Shown here one piece after another: positions 52,132 through 60,864 of a stretch of DNA of 64,000 bases; the first letter of the stretch is position 1, and each line of letters opens with the position of its first letter. Origin of the DNA: Roseomonas gilardii (GTDB lineage Bacteria > Pseudomonadota > Alphaproteobacteria > Acetobacterales > Acetobacteraceae); NCBI RefSeq assembly GCF_001941945.1, contig NZ_CP015583.1, positions 2,983,501 through 3,047,500 of the forward strand, written 5' to 3'. The notes beneath the pieces are model-generated. The model did not search any database, had not been told where the DNA came from, and saw nothing but the letters and a program-made list of their open reading frames with translations. The position numbers and the translations under genes are program-made.

Positions 52132-53181
52132 ATGCGTATCGCGCAGATCGCCCCGTTGTACGAAGCCGTTCCGCCGAAGCGCTATGGTGGCACGGAGCGT
52201 GTCGTCTCGTTCCTGACGGAGGAGCTGGTGGCCCTGGGCCATGACGTGACGCTCTTCGCCAGCGGCGATTCCCAGACCAGCGCCACGCTCGTCCCCGTGC
52301 GCCCCCAGGCGCTGCGGCTCGATCCCTCGGTCCGCGACCCCATGGCCCCCCATGCCCTGATGCTGGAACGGGTCCTGCGCCGCGCCCACGAGTTCGACCT
52401 GCTGCACTTCCACCTGGACTACCTGCCCTTCTCCCTGTTCAGCCGGCAGGAGGTGCCCTGGGTGACCACCCTGCATGGCCGCCTCGACCTGCCGGAGCTG
52501 GGACCGATCTTCGATGCCTTCCCGGATGCGCCAGTGGTCTCGATCTCCGATTCCCAGCGTGCCCCGCTGCCCCAGGCCGGCTGGGCCGCCACCATCCATC
52601 ATGGCCTGCCGAAGGACCTGCTGACGCCGCGCGACGCGGAACCCGGCTACCTCGCCTTCCTCGGCCGCATCGCGCCGGAGAAGCGTCCTGACCGTGCCAT
52701 CCGGATCGCCGCCGAGGCCGGCCTGCCGCTGAAGATCGCCGCCAAGGTCGATAAGGCCGACGCGGAATACTACGCCCGGCACATCGAGCCGCTGGTCGCC
52801 CAGGCGCATGTCGAGTTCATCGGTGAGATCTGCGACCGCGAGAAGCCGGACTTCCTGTCCGGCGCCCGCGCCCTCCTCGTTCCGATCGACTGGCCCGAGC
52901 CCTTCGGCCTGGTGATGATCGAGGCCATGGCCTGCGGCACCCCCGTGATCGCCTACAACCACGGCTCCGTGCCGGAGGTGATCGAGGACGGGCTGACCGG
53001 CTTCATCGTCCAGAACGAGGAAGAGGCCGTCGCCGCTGTCCGGCGCCTGCCGGAACTCTCCCGTGAGCGAATCCGCCGCCGCTTCGAGGAGCGCTTCACC
53101 GCCCGCCGCATGGCGGAGGATTATGTCAGCCTCTACCAGAGCCTGGCCCGCACCGCGCGCCCCCTGTTGCGCGTGGTCTGA
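52132..53181 (+). CDS. Family 4 glycosyltransferase
   Basis: GT-B fold retaining glycosyltransferase of the GT4 type (349 aa). The N-terminal domain starts MRIAQIAPLYEAVPPKRYGG then TERVVSFLTEELVALGHDV, the usual acceptor-side glycine-rich loop. The C-terminal donor domain has FLGRIAPEKRPDRAIRIA and the E-x7-E motif in EPFGLVMIEAMACGTPVI. Donor and acceptor are unknown. I chose ATG 52132; an in-frame ATG at 52096 has its Shine-Dalgarno too close. It is a single gene, closed by a strong hairpin. Confidence 0.88.
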   Translation: MRIAQIAPLYEAVPPKRYGGTERVVSFLTEELVALGHDVTLFASGDSQTSATLVPVRPQALRLDPSVRDPMAPHALMLERVLRRAHEFDLLHFHLDYLPFSLFSRQEVPWVTTLHGRLDLPELGPIFDAFPDAPVVSISDSQRAPLPQAGWAATIHHGLPKDLLTPRDAEPGYLAFLGRIAPEKRPDRAIRIAAEAGLPLKIAAKVDKADAEYYARHIEPLVAQAHVEFIGEICDREKPDFLSGARALLVPIDWPEPFGLVMIEAMACGTPVIAYNHGSVPEVIEDGLTGFIVQNEEEAVAAVRRLPELSRERIRRRFEERFTARRMAEDYVSLYQSLARTARPLLRVV

Positions 53182-53189
53182 CCCGCTCC

Positions 53190-53220
53190 GGAACACCTTC
53201 CCTGTCGGGGAAGGTGTTCC
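53190..53220 (+). terminator. Terminator after the glycosyltransferase
   Basis: A perfect 13-bp stem (GGAACACCTTCCC / GGGAAGGTGTTCC) with a 5-nt loop, eight bases past the stop codon. No T-run follows. Confidence 0.7.
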
Positions 53221-53369
53221 CCGGAAGCATCACTCCTTCGTGACGGACGCCTGCCAAGCCATTTCCTTACCGCTTTCTATCAAAGCGTGTATTTCAAAGA
53301 CACATCCCTTCATGGTTGTAATTCCAACATCACAACCAACCAGTGGCTTTGCCGCTGAAGGGAGCCTTC

Positions 53370-54650
53370 ATGGCCTTCTGGCGACGTCTTCTATGCTCAA
53401 CGCTCTTCCTGGCGCCCGCCGCCGCCCTGGCGCAGCCCGTTACCGGTCTTTATCTGGGCGGCGCCGCTGGCCTGAACTTCCGTGACCCCAACAGCGGCAA
53501 GGTCGGCGGCGCGGTCGGCCGCACCCTGGCGGAAAGCGGCCTGTCGCGCGAGATCCGCACGGATTTCAACCTGGGCTGGGCCGGGCTTGGCAGCGTCGGC
53601 TGGGGCTTCGGCAACGGGTTGCGGCTTGAGATCGAGGGCAACTACCGCTCCAACGACCTCGACCGCTACACCATCGCCGGATACCGCCTGCCCCGCGCCA
53701 AGGGCAGCGCCGAAACCTATGGCGTCATGGCGAATGCCTATTACGACTTCGACCTGAGCAGCTACGGCATCTCGTCCAGTGCCCTGATGCCCTATATCGG
53801 CGTCGGCGTCGGCTATGCGTGGAGCAGCCATCGCGGCCTCAGCGGCTCCATCAACGCCACGGCGCCCGCCGGGCTGGCGGACCGTGTCGTCAGCCGCGTC
53901 AACAGCGAGCTGGAGAGCCGTTTCCTCGCCAATCTGACGGCGGAACAGCGGGCGGAGTTGCCGGCCAACGCGATCCCGCAGATCAACCTCAACACCAGCA
54001 ACCTGAACGCCAACGCCCAGGTCCGCAGCGACGATACGGATGGCGACTTCGCCTACCAGGCCATGGCGGGCGTGGCCTTCCCGATCCGCGCCGTCCCCGG
54101 CCTCGCCGTGACAGCCGAGTACCGCTTCTTCGGCACGCTCTCGAACAAGCTCTCCACCAGCGTCACCGCCAGCGCCGCCGGTTACTCGATCGATCGCACC
54201 TACGATATCAAGTACGACAACTTCAACCACTCGGCGATGCTGGGCCTGCGCTACGCGCTCTGGACCCCGCCGGCGCCCGTGGCCGCCGTAGCCCCCACGC
54301 CGGCACCAGCCCAGACGGCCGCCCGCACCTACCTCGTGTTCTTCGACTGGGACCGTTACAACCTGACGGACCGCGCCCGGCAGATCATCGCCGAGGCGGC
54401 GCAGAACGCGCGCAGCACGGGCTCGACCCGCATCGAGGTGGCCGGCCACGCCGACCGCTCCGGTACGCCGCAGTACAACATGGGCCTGTCGCGCCGCCGC
54501 GCCGACGCCGTGGCCGCCGAGCTGGTGCGCAATGGCGTGCAGCGTTCGGAGATCACGGTCGAGGCCTTCGGCGAGAGCCGTCCGCTGGTGCCGACCGCCG
54601 ATGGCGTGCGCGAGCCGCAGAACCGCCGCGTGGAGATCGTCCTGCGCTGA
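53370..54650 (+). CDS. OmpA-like outer membrane protein
   Basis: A 426-residue outer-membrane protein with a signal peptide (cleavage after AAALAQ, near residue 22). An N-terminal eight-strand beta-barrel of the OmpA/Omp25 kind follows (VTGLYLGGAAGLNF onward, with alternating hydrophobic strands to about residue 295). After an Ala/Pro linker (VAAVAPTPAPAQTA) comes a C-terminal OmpA peptidoglycan-binding domain (HADRSGTPQYNMGLSRRRAD). A long loop of about 60 residues (about 160-220, INATAPAGLADRVVSRVN) lies in the barrel. It anchors the outer membrane to the wall. ATG 53370 has GGGAG upstream. It is monocistronic. Confidence 0.88.
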   Translation: MAFWRRLLCSTLFLAPAAALAQPVTGLYLGGAAGLNFRDPNSGKVGGAVGRTLAESGLSREIRTDFNLGWAGLGSVGWGFGNGLRLEIEGNYRSNDLDRYTIAGYRLPRAKGSAETYGVMANAYYDFDLSSYGISSSALMPYIGVGVGYAWSSHRGLSGSINATAPAGLADRVVSRVNSELESRFLANLTAEQRAELPANAIPQINLNTSNLNANAQVRSDDTDGDFAYQAMAGVAFPIRAVPGLAVTAEYRFFGTLSNKLSTSVTASAAGYSIDRTYDIKYDNFNHSAMLGLRYALWTPPAPVAAVAPTPAPAQTAARTYLVFFDWDRYNLTDRARQIIAEAAQNARSTGSTRIEVAGHADRSGTPQYNMGLSRRRADAVAAELVRNGVQRSEITVEAFGESRPLVPTADGVREPQNRRVEIVLR

Positions 54651-54683
54651 TCGCGCAGACGTTCCATACGTCGCTTCAGGAAA

Positions 54684-54717
54684 GGGGGCCGGTCCGCGAG
54701 GACCGGCCCCCCTTTTT
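54684..54717 (+). terminator. Rho-independent terminator of the OmpA-like gene
   Basis: A 12-bp stem (GGGGGCCGGTCC / GGACCGGCCCCC), GCGA loop, followed by CTTTTT. A classical intrinsic terminator. Confidence 0.9.
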
Positions 54718-54755
54718 CCTGTCCGCCACCCCCGGAAGGCCCGGAAAGCGGGCAC

Positions 54756-54780
54756 GAAAAAGGGCGCCCGGAGGCGCCCT
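54756..54780 (-). terminator. Rho-independent terminator of the secE-nusG transcript
   Basis: On the minus strand an 8-bp stem (AGGGCGCC / GGCGCCCT) with TCCG loop, followed by TTTTT. It lies 28 bp past the nusG stop, showing that nusG transcription is meant to end here rather than continue to rplK. Confidence 0.85.
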
Positions 54781-54807
54781 CGTGAAAGTCAGGAAAGGAG
54801 CCGGTCC

Positions 54808-55344
54808 TCAGACCTTCTCCACCTGTCCGTATTCCAGCTCCACCGGGGTGGCACGGCCGAAGATCGAGACCGAGACCTTCACCCGGCCACGCTCCTCGTC
54901 CACCTCCTCCACCACGCCGTTGAAGCTGGTGAAGGGACCATCCGCCACGCGCACCTGCTCGCCCACCTCGTAGACCACGGAGGGGCGGCGCGGCTTCTCC
55001 ACATTCTCCTGCACCTGCTGCAGCATCCGCTGCGCCTCGGATTCGGGGATGGGGGCGGGCTTGTTGCGGGCGCCGAGGAAGCCGGTGACCTTGGGCGTGT
55101 CCTTGACCAGGTGCCACGCGTCGTCGGTCATCTCCATCTTCACCAGCACATAGCCGGGGAAGAACTTGCGCTCGGCATTCACCTTCTGGCCGCGGCGCAC
55201 CTCGACCACTTCCTCGGACGGCACGAGCACCTCGCCGAAGAGGTGCTCCAGCCCCTTCTGCAAGGCCTGTTCCTTGATCGCCTGGGCGATCTTCTTCTCG
55301 AAGCCCGAATAGACGTGAACGACGTACCACTTCATGCCGGCCAT
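54808..55344 (-). CDS. nusG: Transcription termination/antitermination factor NusG
   Basis: NusG (178 aa) binds RNA polymerase through its N-terminal NGN domain ([20 protein letters not shown]) and binds Rho or S10 through its C-terminal KOW domain ([20 protein letters not shown]). Both are complete. I chose ATG 55344 with GGGAG upstream; a second ATG at 55335 is possible. It follows secE by 21 bp and has its own strong terminator, whereas rplK-rplA normally follow nusG. Confidence 0.97.
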   Translation of the reverse strand: MAGMKWYVVHVYSGFEKKIAQAIKEQALQKGLEHLFGEVLVPSEEVVEVRRGQKVNAERKFFPGYVLVKMEMTDDAWHLVKDTPKVTGFLGARNKPAPIPESEAQRMLQQVQENVEKPRRPSVVYEVGEQVRVADGPFTSFNGVVEEVDEERGRVKVSVSIFGRATPVELEYGQVEKV

Positions 55345-55365
55345 GACCGAATCTCCCAATCCGCC

Positions 55366-55560
55366 TCAGCCGAACCCGAACAGCGCACTCATCCCCAACT
55401 GGATGACCTGATCCACCACCAGGAAGAACACGGCCGCCAGGGCCGACAGGGCCAGCACCAGCCCTGTGGTGATCAGGGTCTCCTTGCGGGTGGGCCAGGT
55501 GACGCGCGACACTTCCTGCCGCACGTCGCGCAGATACTGCACAGGGTTCACCTTGGCCAA
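55366..55560 (-). CDS. secE: Preprotein translocase subunit SecE
   Basis: SecE (64 aa) clamps SecY in the translocon. The conserved cytoplasmic helix NPVQYLRDVRQEVSRVTWPT is followed by one transmembrane helix (LITTGLVLALSALAAVFFLV), the short single-span form. No ATG fits the family start; TTG 55560 has GAGG about seven bases upstream. It lies between tRNA-Trp and nusG. Confidence 0.93.
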   Translation of the reverse strand: MAKVNPVQYLRDVRQEVSRVTWPTRKETLITTGLVLALSALAAVFFLVVDQVIQLGMSALFGFG

Positions 55561-55632
55561 GGGCCGGCCTCTCCAACACTTCGAGGGCGGTGCCGACGCC
55601 GGCATCGCCCGCCTCATCATGCATGGCGACGG

Positions 55633-55709
55633 TGGCAGGGGCGGAGGGTCTCGAACCCCCAACCTCCGGTTTTGGAGACCGGCGCTCTAGCCAATTGAGC
55701 TACGCCCCT
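55633..55709 (-). tRNA. trnW: tRNA-Trp (CCA anticodon)
   Basis: Minus-strand cloverleaf with acceptor AGGGGCG / CGCCCCT, D-arm GCTC...GAGC, anticodon loop CTCCAAA (anticodon CCA), T-arm GGGGG-TTCGAAC-CCCTC-type, discriminator G and encoded CCA. It lies between tuf copy 2 and secE, as in many proteobacteria. Confidence 0.97.
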
Positions 55710-55874
55710 GCACGCGGCATCGCCGTGAGGCCGGGTCTATAGGATAGACAAACTGTCCTGTCGAGATGGCCCTGCCAGGAAAACGGGGGGCGGGAAAACG
55801 AACCTGTCCCTGGCCCTGCCCGGAGGATGAACCGGAACAACCCCGGCGAAAATCCCGCCACCGCGACGAACTCC

Positions 55875-55912
55875 TGGCGCGCCCGCCAGGACGATTCATG
55901 GTGGGCGCGCCA
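55875..55912. repeat. Long inverted repeat downstream of tuf copy 2
   Basis: Two 13-nt arms (TGGCGCGCCCGCC / GGTGGGCGCGCCA) with one mismatch (G-T pair possible in RNA) and a 12-nt loop. It lies next to the tuf terminator and could be a second terminator or an RNA-processing hairpin. It is a single copy in the window. Confidence 0.7.
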
Positions 55913-55916
55913 AATG

Positions 55917-55949
55917 AAAAGGCGGCCCGCATCGCTGCGGACCGCCTTT
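55917..55949 (-). terminator. Hairpin after tuf copy 2
   Basis: Stem GGCGGTCCGCA / TGCGGGCCGCC (one mismatch) with a GCGA loop on the minus strand, followed by TTTT. It should partly end the tRNA-tuf transcript before tRNA-Trp, secE and nusG, which must then be read through or have a promoter of their own. Confidence 0.7.
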
Positions 55950-56001
55950 CCGTACCGGTTCCTAGCCCCTGCCCCTGGCGCAGAGCCGGGGCGCCGGCCC
56001 C

Positions 56002-57189
<1,188 letters not shown>

Positions 57190-57286
57190 GTCTGTCCTCG
57201 TGCCTGTCGTCCCGGGCCCCGTGTCGTGTGAGAACCGGTCCCGGAAAAGCCGACAGCAGTTGCATGATTGAAAGGTGACGGGAAGA

Positions 57287-57360
57287 TGGAGCGGGTGACG
57301 GGAATCGAACCCGCACAACCAGCTTGGAAGGCTGGGGCTCTACCATTGAGCTACACCCGC
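57287..57360 (-). tRNA. trnG: tRNA-Gly (TCC anticodon)
   Basis: Minus-strand cloverleaf: acceptor GCGGGTG / CACCCGC, D-arm AGCTC...GAGC, anticodon loop CTTCCAA (anticodon TCC), T-loop GTTCGATTC, discriminator T and encoded CCA. Confidence 0.97.
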
Positions 57361-57384
57361 GCCCCGCATGTACCGGGGTGAATA

Positions 57385-57467
57385 TGGAGGGGGTTGGATT
57401 CGAACCAACGTAGGCGCTAGCCAACGGATTTACAGTCCGTCCCCTTTAGCCACTCGGGCACCCCTCC
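57385..57467 (-). tRNA. trnY: tRNA-Tyr (GTA anticodon)
   Basis: Class II tRNA of 83 nt on the minus strand: acceptor GGAGGGG / CCCCTCC, anticodon loop CTGTAAA (anticodon GTA), a long variable arm, T-loop GTTCGAATC, discriminator A. CCA is not encoded, unlike the other three tRNAs here. Confidence 0.97.
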
Positions 57468-57497
57468 GCATGGCCGACCCAGCGGGAGCGGCGCCGA

Positions 57498-57525
57498 GGT
57501 ATCGCGTTCCCGGGCAGGCTGTCAA
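57498..57525 (-). promoter_or_regulatory. Promoter of the tRNA-Tyr/tRNA-Gly/tuf transcript
   Basis: On the minus strand TTGACA (57525-57520), 16-bp spacer and GATACC (57503-57498). The -35 is consensus. The predicted start is about 24 nt before tRNA-Tyr. Confidence 0.7.
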
Positions 57526-57654
57526 TTGCCCCCTCCGGAAGAATCCGATGCTTGGCCACGCTTGACCCCGGACACGGCTCCCGCTGCCCCACCGCCGGCT
57601 GGCCCGCGCGCAAAGCCCTTGTGGAGCGGGGCGCGATTTGCTGGATGCCGGAAC

Positions 57655-58950
57655 ATGCCCAAGCCCCGCCGTCCCGGCTCGCCCGCCAGCCCGTCCCGCC
57701 CCCGCAACCCCGGGCAGCCTTCCGGGGCATCCCATGGGGCATCCTCCGGGAAGCCCCCCGCGAAATTCACCGGCGCCCCCGGAAGGGCTGCCGGGAAAGC
57801 ACCGGCCAAGGCCGCCGGCAACCTCCCCGGGAAGCCGTTCGGCAAGCCCCCCGGGAAGGCGGCGGCGCGCGGCCCGGCGCATCCGGACGCCCGCGGCCAG
57901 CGCGGCTTCCCGGCCGAGGCCGGTGGCGAGGCGCGCCCGGCCCTGGCCAAGGAGTTCCGCAAGGACCCTCGCCGCAACCCGCGCCAGCCCCGCCCGGATC
58001 AGGCGCCGGAAGCCCGTGCCGAGGCCCGCTTCCCCATGGAAGGAGGCACCCGCCCCCCGCGTGGCCGCGCCCCGGCCGATGCCCCGGCAGGCGCCCCCCG
58101 CACCGCCGAGCGTGACGACCCCGCCCGCGGCGGGCGCGGCGGCTTCCCCGAGCGCGTGTCGCACCACCACATCGAGGCGCCGCGCCCGGCCCAGCCCACC
58201 GAGCGCCCGGAGAACGGCACACTCTGGATCTACGGCCTGCATGCCGTCTCGGCGGCGCTGGCGAATCCGCGCCGCCAGCTCCGCCGCCTGCTGCTGACCC
58301 AGGAGGCCGAGGCCGCCCTGGCGGAGCGCCTGCCCAAACCCTGGCGCCTGCCCCTGGAGCGGGTCGAGGACCGCGCCCGCTTCAACACCTTCCTGCCCGA
58401 GGACGCGGTGCACCAGGGCGCCGCCCTGCTCGTCCACAACCTTCCCACCGCCCGGTTGGACGCCGCCCTCGCCGCCTCGGATGGCCCGGTCCTCCTGCTC
58501 GACCAGGTGACGGACCCGCGCAACGTGGGCGCCATCCTGCGCTCCGCCGCCGCCTTCGGCGCCGCTGCCGTGGTGATGCAGGACCGTCACGCCCCGCCGG
58601 AAACCGCTGCCCTCGCCCGCGCCGCCTCCGGCGCGCTGGAGACCGTGCCCGTGGTGCGCGAGGTGAACCTGTCGCGCGTCATCCAGACGCTCCAGGCCAA
58701 AGGCTTCTGGGTCATGGGCCTCGCAGGGGATGCCACGCGTACGCTGGCCGAGGCCGCGCCGCGCGACCGCCGCGTGGCCCTCGTGCTCGGTGCCGAGGAC
58801 AGCGGCCTGCGCCGCCTGCAGCGCGAGAACTGCGACGAGCTGGTGCGCCTGCCGATCTCCTCCGCGATGGAAAGCCTGAACGTCTCCGCCGCCGCCACGG
58901 TCGCCCTCTACGAGATCGCGCGGGCGAAGCCGCCGGTCACGGAACCTTAA
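57655..58950 (+). CDS. rlmB: 23S rRNA (guanosine-2'-O-)-methyltransferase RlmB, long N-terminal extension
   Basis: SpoU/TrmH-type SPOUT methyltransferase expected to 2'-O-methylate a guanosine of 23S rRNA (G2251 in E. coli). Substrate-binding domain from IYGLHAVSAALANPRRQL (about 193) and SPOUT motifs DQVTDPRNVGAILRSAAAFG, VLGAEDSGLRRL and PISSAMESLNVSAAATVALY. At 431 aa it is far longer than the usual about 245: residues 1-185 are a disordered Pro/Gly/Lys/Arg/Ala-rich tail, probably an RNA-binding extension. The ATG at 57655 begins that tail (MPKPRRPGSP); a GTG- or ATG-type extension to 57526 is unlikely. TrmB-family sister enzymes cannot be excluded. Confidence 0.9.
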   Translation: MPKPRRPGSPASPSRPRNPGQPSGASHGASSGKPPAKFTGAPGRAAGKAPAKAAGNLPGKPFGKPPGKAAARGPAHPDARGQRGFPAEAGGEARPALAKEFRKDPRRNPRQPRPDQAPEARAEARFPMEGGTRPPRGRAPADAPAGAPRTAERDDPARGGRGGFPERVSHHHIEAPRPAQPTERPENGTLWIYGLHAVSAALANPRRQLRRLLLTQEAEAALAERLPKPWRLPLERVEDRARFNTFLPEDAVHQGAALLVHNLPTARLDAALAASDGPVLLLDQVTDPRNVGAILRSAAAFGAAAVVMQDRHAPPETAALARAASGALETVPVVREVNLSRVIQTLQAKGFWVMGLAGDATRTLAEAAPRDRRVALVLGAEDSGLRRLQRENCDELVRLPISSAMESLNVSAAATVALYEIARAKPPVTEP

Positions 58951-59028
58951 CCGCCCCAGCGCCAGAATGCCGGCGCGGTCGTATCAAGAGGACACGCCGG
59001 CACTTCGAACGAAAGGGGGGCAAACCCC

Positions 59029-59262
59029 GTGGGACACCCTATTCCGGGCATGCCGGGCCTGAACGACGAACTGCATCTCGCCCTGTCGCGCGAGGCCCTG
59101 CGCCAGGCCTCCGAAACCCTCGCGCGGCAAGCCGAACTGCTGGCCGACGAGATGGCGCTGGGCAATCTCCTCGATCGCGGCGGGCCGGCGGCGCTGCGGC
59201 TCTTCGCCGCCGCGATCCGTTCCACCCGCCTGCCCGTCTCGCACCTGGTCGGCCATGCCTGA
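59029..59262 (+). CDS. Small hypothetical protein
   Basis: A 77-residue, mostly helical soluble protein (LNDELHLALSREALRQASET, then LARQAELLADEMALGNLLDR). I do not recognise it. It starts at GTG with AAAGGGGGG about eight bases upstream; ATG 59050 is an alternative. It sits between rlmB and tRNA-Thr in a stretch with no competing frame of better quality. Confidence 0.5.
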   Translation: MGHPIPGMPGLNDELHLALSREALRQASETLARQAELLADEMALGNLLDRGGPAALRLFAAAIRSTRLPVSHLVGHA

Positions 59263-59381
59263 CCGCGCGCCCGCCCGGCTTGAGACGGATCGCGCCACGG
59301 TCTAGTGTCCCGCCCGCCCAATCGCGCCCCACGCGGCGGATGGGGGCCGTGGGCGCGGCCCCGGGGCCACCGCCCAGGACC

Positions 59382-59456
59382 GCCGGGTTAGCACAGTGGT
59401 AGTGCAGCTGATTTGTAATCAGAAGGTCGGGGGTTCAAATCCCTCACCCGGCACCA
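59382..59456 (+). tRNA. trnT: tRNA-Thr (TGT anticodon)
   Basis: Cloverleaf of 75 nt with acceptor GCCGGGT / ACCCGGC, anticodon loop TTTGTAA (anticodon TGT), T-loop GTTCAAATC, discriminator A and encoded CCA. It stands alone. Confidence 0.96.
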
Positions 59457-59469
59457 CACGCTCCTCCGT

Positions 59470-59565
59470 TCAGGGATCGTCCCCGAACAGGAAGGATAGC
59501 GCCGCCAGGACGAAGATCAGCACCACCAGGCTCCAGACCAGCAGTTCCACGGGCGGGCTATCCAT
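59470..59565 (-). CDS. Possible 31-residue single-span membrane protein
   Basis: The frame MDSPPVELLVWSLVVLIFVL ends ALSFLFGDDP, one clean transmembrane helix with a short acidic tail. A G-rich stretch lies just before the ATG at 59565, though spacing is tight. It could be a real small membrane protein or chance in GC-rich DNA. Confidence 0.35.
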   Translation of the reverse strand: MDSPPVELLVWSLVVLIFVLAALSFLFGDDP

Positions 59566-59781
59566 TGGCCCCCCGCCACGCGCGATGGCGGTCCAGGGAG
59601 ACGCGTTCCGGATCGGCGGCAGACCCCGTCGCTGACGGGGCCGGAGCCTCCGCGCGGTCACATATCGCGATACCGGAACGAAATCCAGCACGGAAGCCTT
59701 CCGCGTGTCGCCGTGCCCGCCCGGTTCCGACCGCGTCGCTGGACAGGCGGAACGGGCATCCCGCCTGCTCCGGCCATCGCC

Positions 59782-60099
59782 TTACCTCACGCGGCCGGTC
59801 TTGCTCTGACGCGGGGCTGGCATCGCCGCCGGCACACCACCATCCGGGCGATCCCCCGTGGCGGTCCCCATGCCCTCGCCCCCATCCAGGCTGGAACCGG
59901 GCAGCCATCGCTCGCGGTACGAATCCCATTCGGCCTTGCTGTCGCAGATCAGGCGCAGCAAATCCTGCGGCACCGACTTCGCGATGCCATCGCCGAAAAC
60001 CCCGTCGCCGAACTGCTTTCTGAGGCTCTGCCGCAACCACAGATCGAAAGGGTCCGTGGGCCTCGGAGGCGGTGGCGGGCGGGAAGAATCTGCCGTCAT
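59782..60099 (-). CDS. Hypothetical protein with a short helical core
   Basis: A 105-residue protein. A Pro-rich start is followed by DPFDLWLRQSLRKQFGDGVF and SVPQDLLRLICDSKAEWDSY, then a disordered tail. The LR...F...VP..LL..L pattern loosely recalls NepR-type anti-sigma factors, but no PhyR or EcfG gene lies nearby, so I do not name it so. The ATG at 60099 was chosen because the frame upstream lacks sensible composition. Confidence 0.5.
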   Translation of the reverse strand: MTADSSRPPPPPRPTDPFDLWLRQSLRKQFGDGVFGDGIAKSVPQDLLRLICDSKAEWDSYRERWLPGSSLDGGEGMGTATGDRPDGGVPAAMPAPRQSKTGRVR

Positions 60100-60477
60100 G
60101 CCGGACCTCGCCGTGGAAAGGAACACCGCTTGAACGCCCGACGAGGCTCCGGGCTTCCCGCGATGCGGCGGGATCAGGGTTACCCTGCGCGCCGCCATGG
60201 CTGGGCGCGGCATCAAGGCACCCAGCATGGAAAGGCAGGCCGGGCGCTACTCCGGCAACCACGACCCGTGGGCGGCAGGGGACAGGCTCATGGTCCGGGG
60301 CGCCGCCGTCATCAGGGGGAACGGCGTCCCGCGGGGGCTGCTCCCCCGATCTGCGCGGGCAGGATGCGGAACCCTCCTCCTCCGCCACAAGCGACGCGCC
60401 TACGCGGCAGATCCCATGGCGCCTCATGTCCTGTAACATGACGCCCGGCGGCATACGGAACCCGCGCATCCGCCCCC
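60100..60477. other. Region without a convincing gene
   Basis: Frames here are open on several strands but carry no domain or ribosome-binding site I trust. One small inverted repeat, TCATGT-N6-ACATGA at 60424-60441, is the only structure seen; it could be an operator for the downstream minus-strand gene. Confidence 0.4.
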
Positions 60478-60864
60478 TCATGGCCAGGCGCCACCCTCCG
60501 GCAGCGGCTTCCAGCCGATGGGCGCGATGCGCACCCCGCCCGGCGCGAACCAGGCGAATTCCCCCCGCCGCGCCTCCGTCGTCCCCGTGCTGCGCGGCAG
60601 CCAGCGGAACACCGCCGGCACCTCGCCCAGGATCACATCCAGCACCAGCACCGGCACGTTCTGGAGGCCGGGGAAATTGCCCATGCGCCGCCAGCCCCCC
60701 TGACGGATCGGCTCCCGCACCGTCCAGGGCAGATCGCCTGCCCCCCACCCGGCATCATTCGCCGGGATCCCGCCCCCGGGCCGGTTCATCGGCACACCCT
60801 GCGCCAGCACGCCCCGAATCGGTGCCTCCCGATCGTCGCCCCCGCCCTGCATCTGGCCGATCAC
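60478..60864 (-). CDS. Hypothetical protein coupled to the DUF374 acyltransferase
   Basis: A 128-residue protein I do not recognise. A Gly-rich N-terminus (QMQGGGDDREAPIRGV) is followed by a more ordered C-terminal half (GNFPGLQNVPVLVLDVILGE, then VPAVFRWLPRSTGTTEARRG) with several Trp residues. It has no signal peptide or membrane span. The GTG at 60864 overlaps the stop of the acyltransferase gene (GTGA), strong evidence that the two are translated together. ATG 60852 is an alternative start. Confidence 0.6.
   Translation of the reverse strand: MIGQMQGGGDDREAPIRGVLAQGVPMNRPGGGIPANDAGWGAGDLPWTVREPIRQGGWRRMGNFPGLQNVPVLVLDVILGEVPAVFRWLPRSTGTTEARRGEFAWFAPGGVRIAPIGWKPLPEGGAWP

Noticed and set aside
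49436-54650. Genomic island between rplK and nusG
   Set aside because: No integrase, transposase, flanking repeats or obvious base-composition change; I keep it as an unusual gene order, not a mobile element.
59782-60099. NepR anti-sigma factor
   Set aside because: The resemblance is a loose pattern, and no PhyR, EcfG or histidine kinase gene is nearby.
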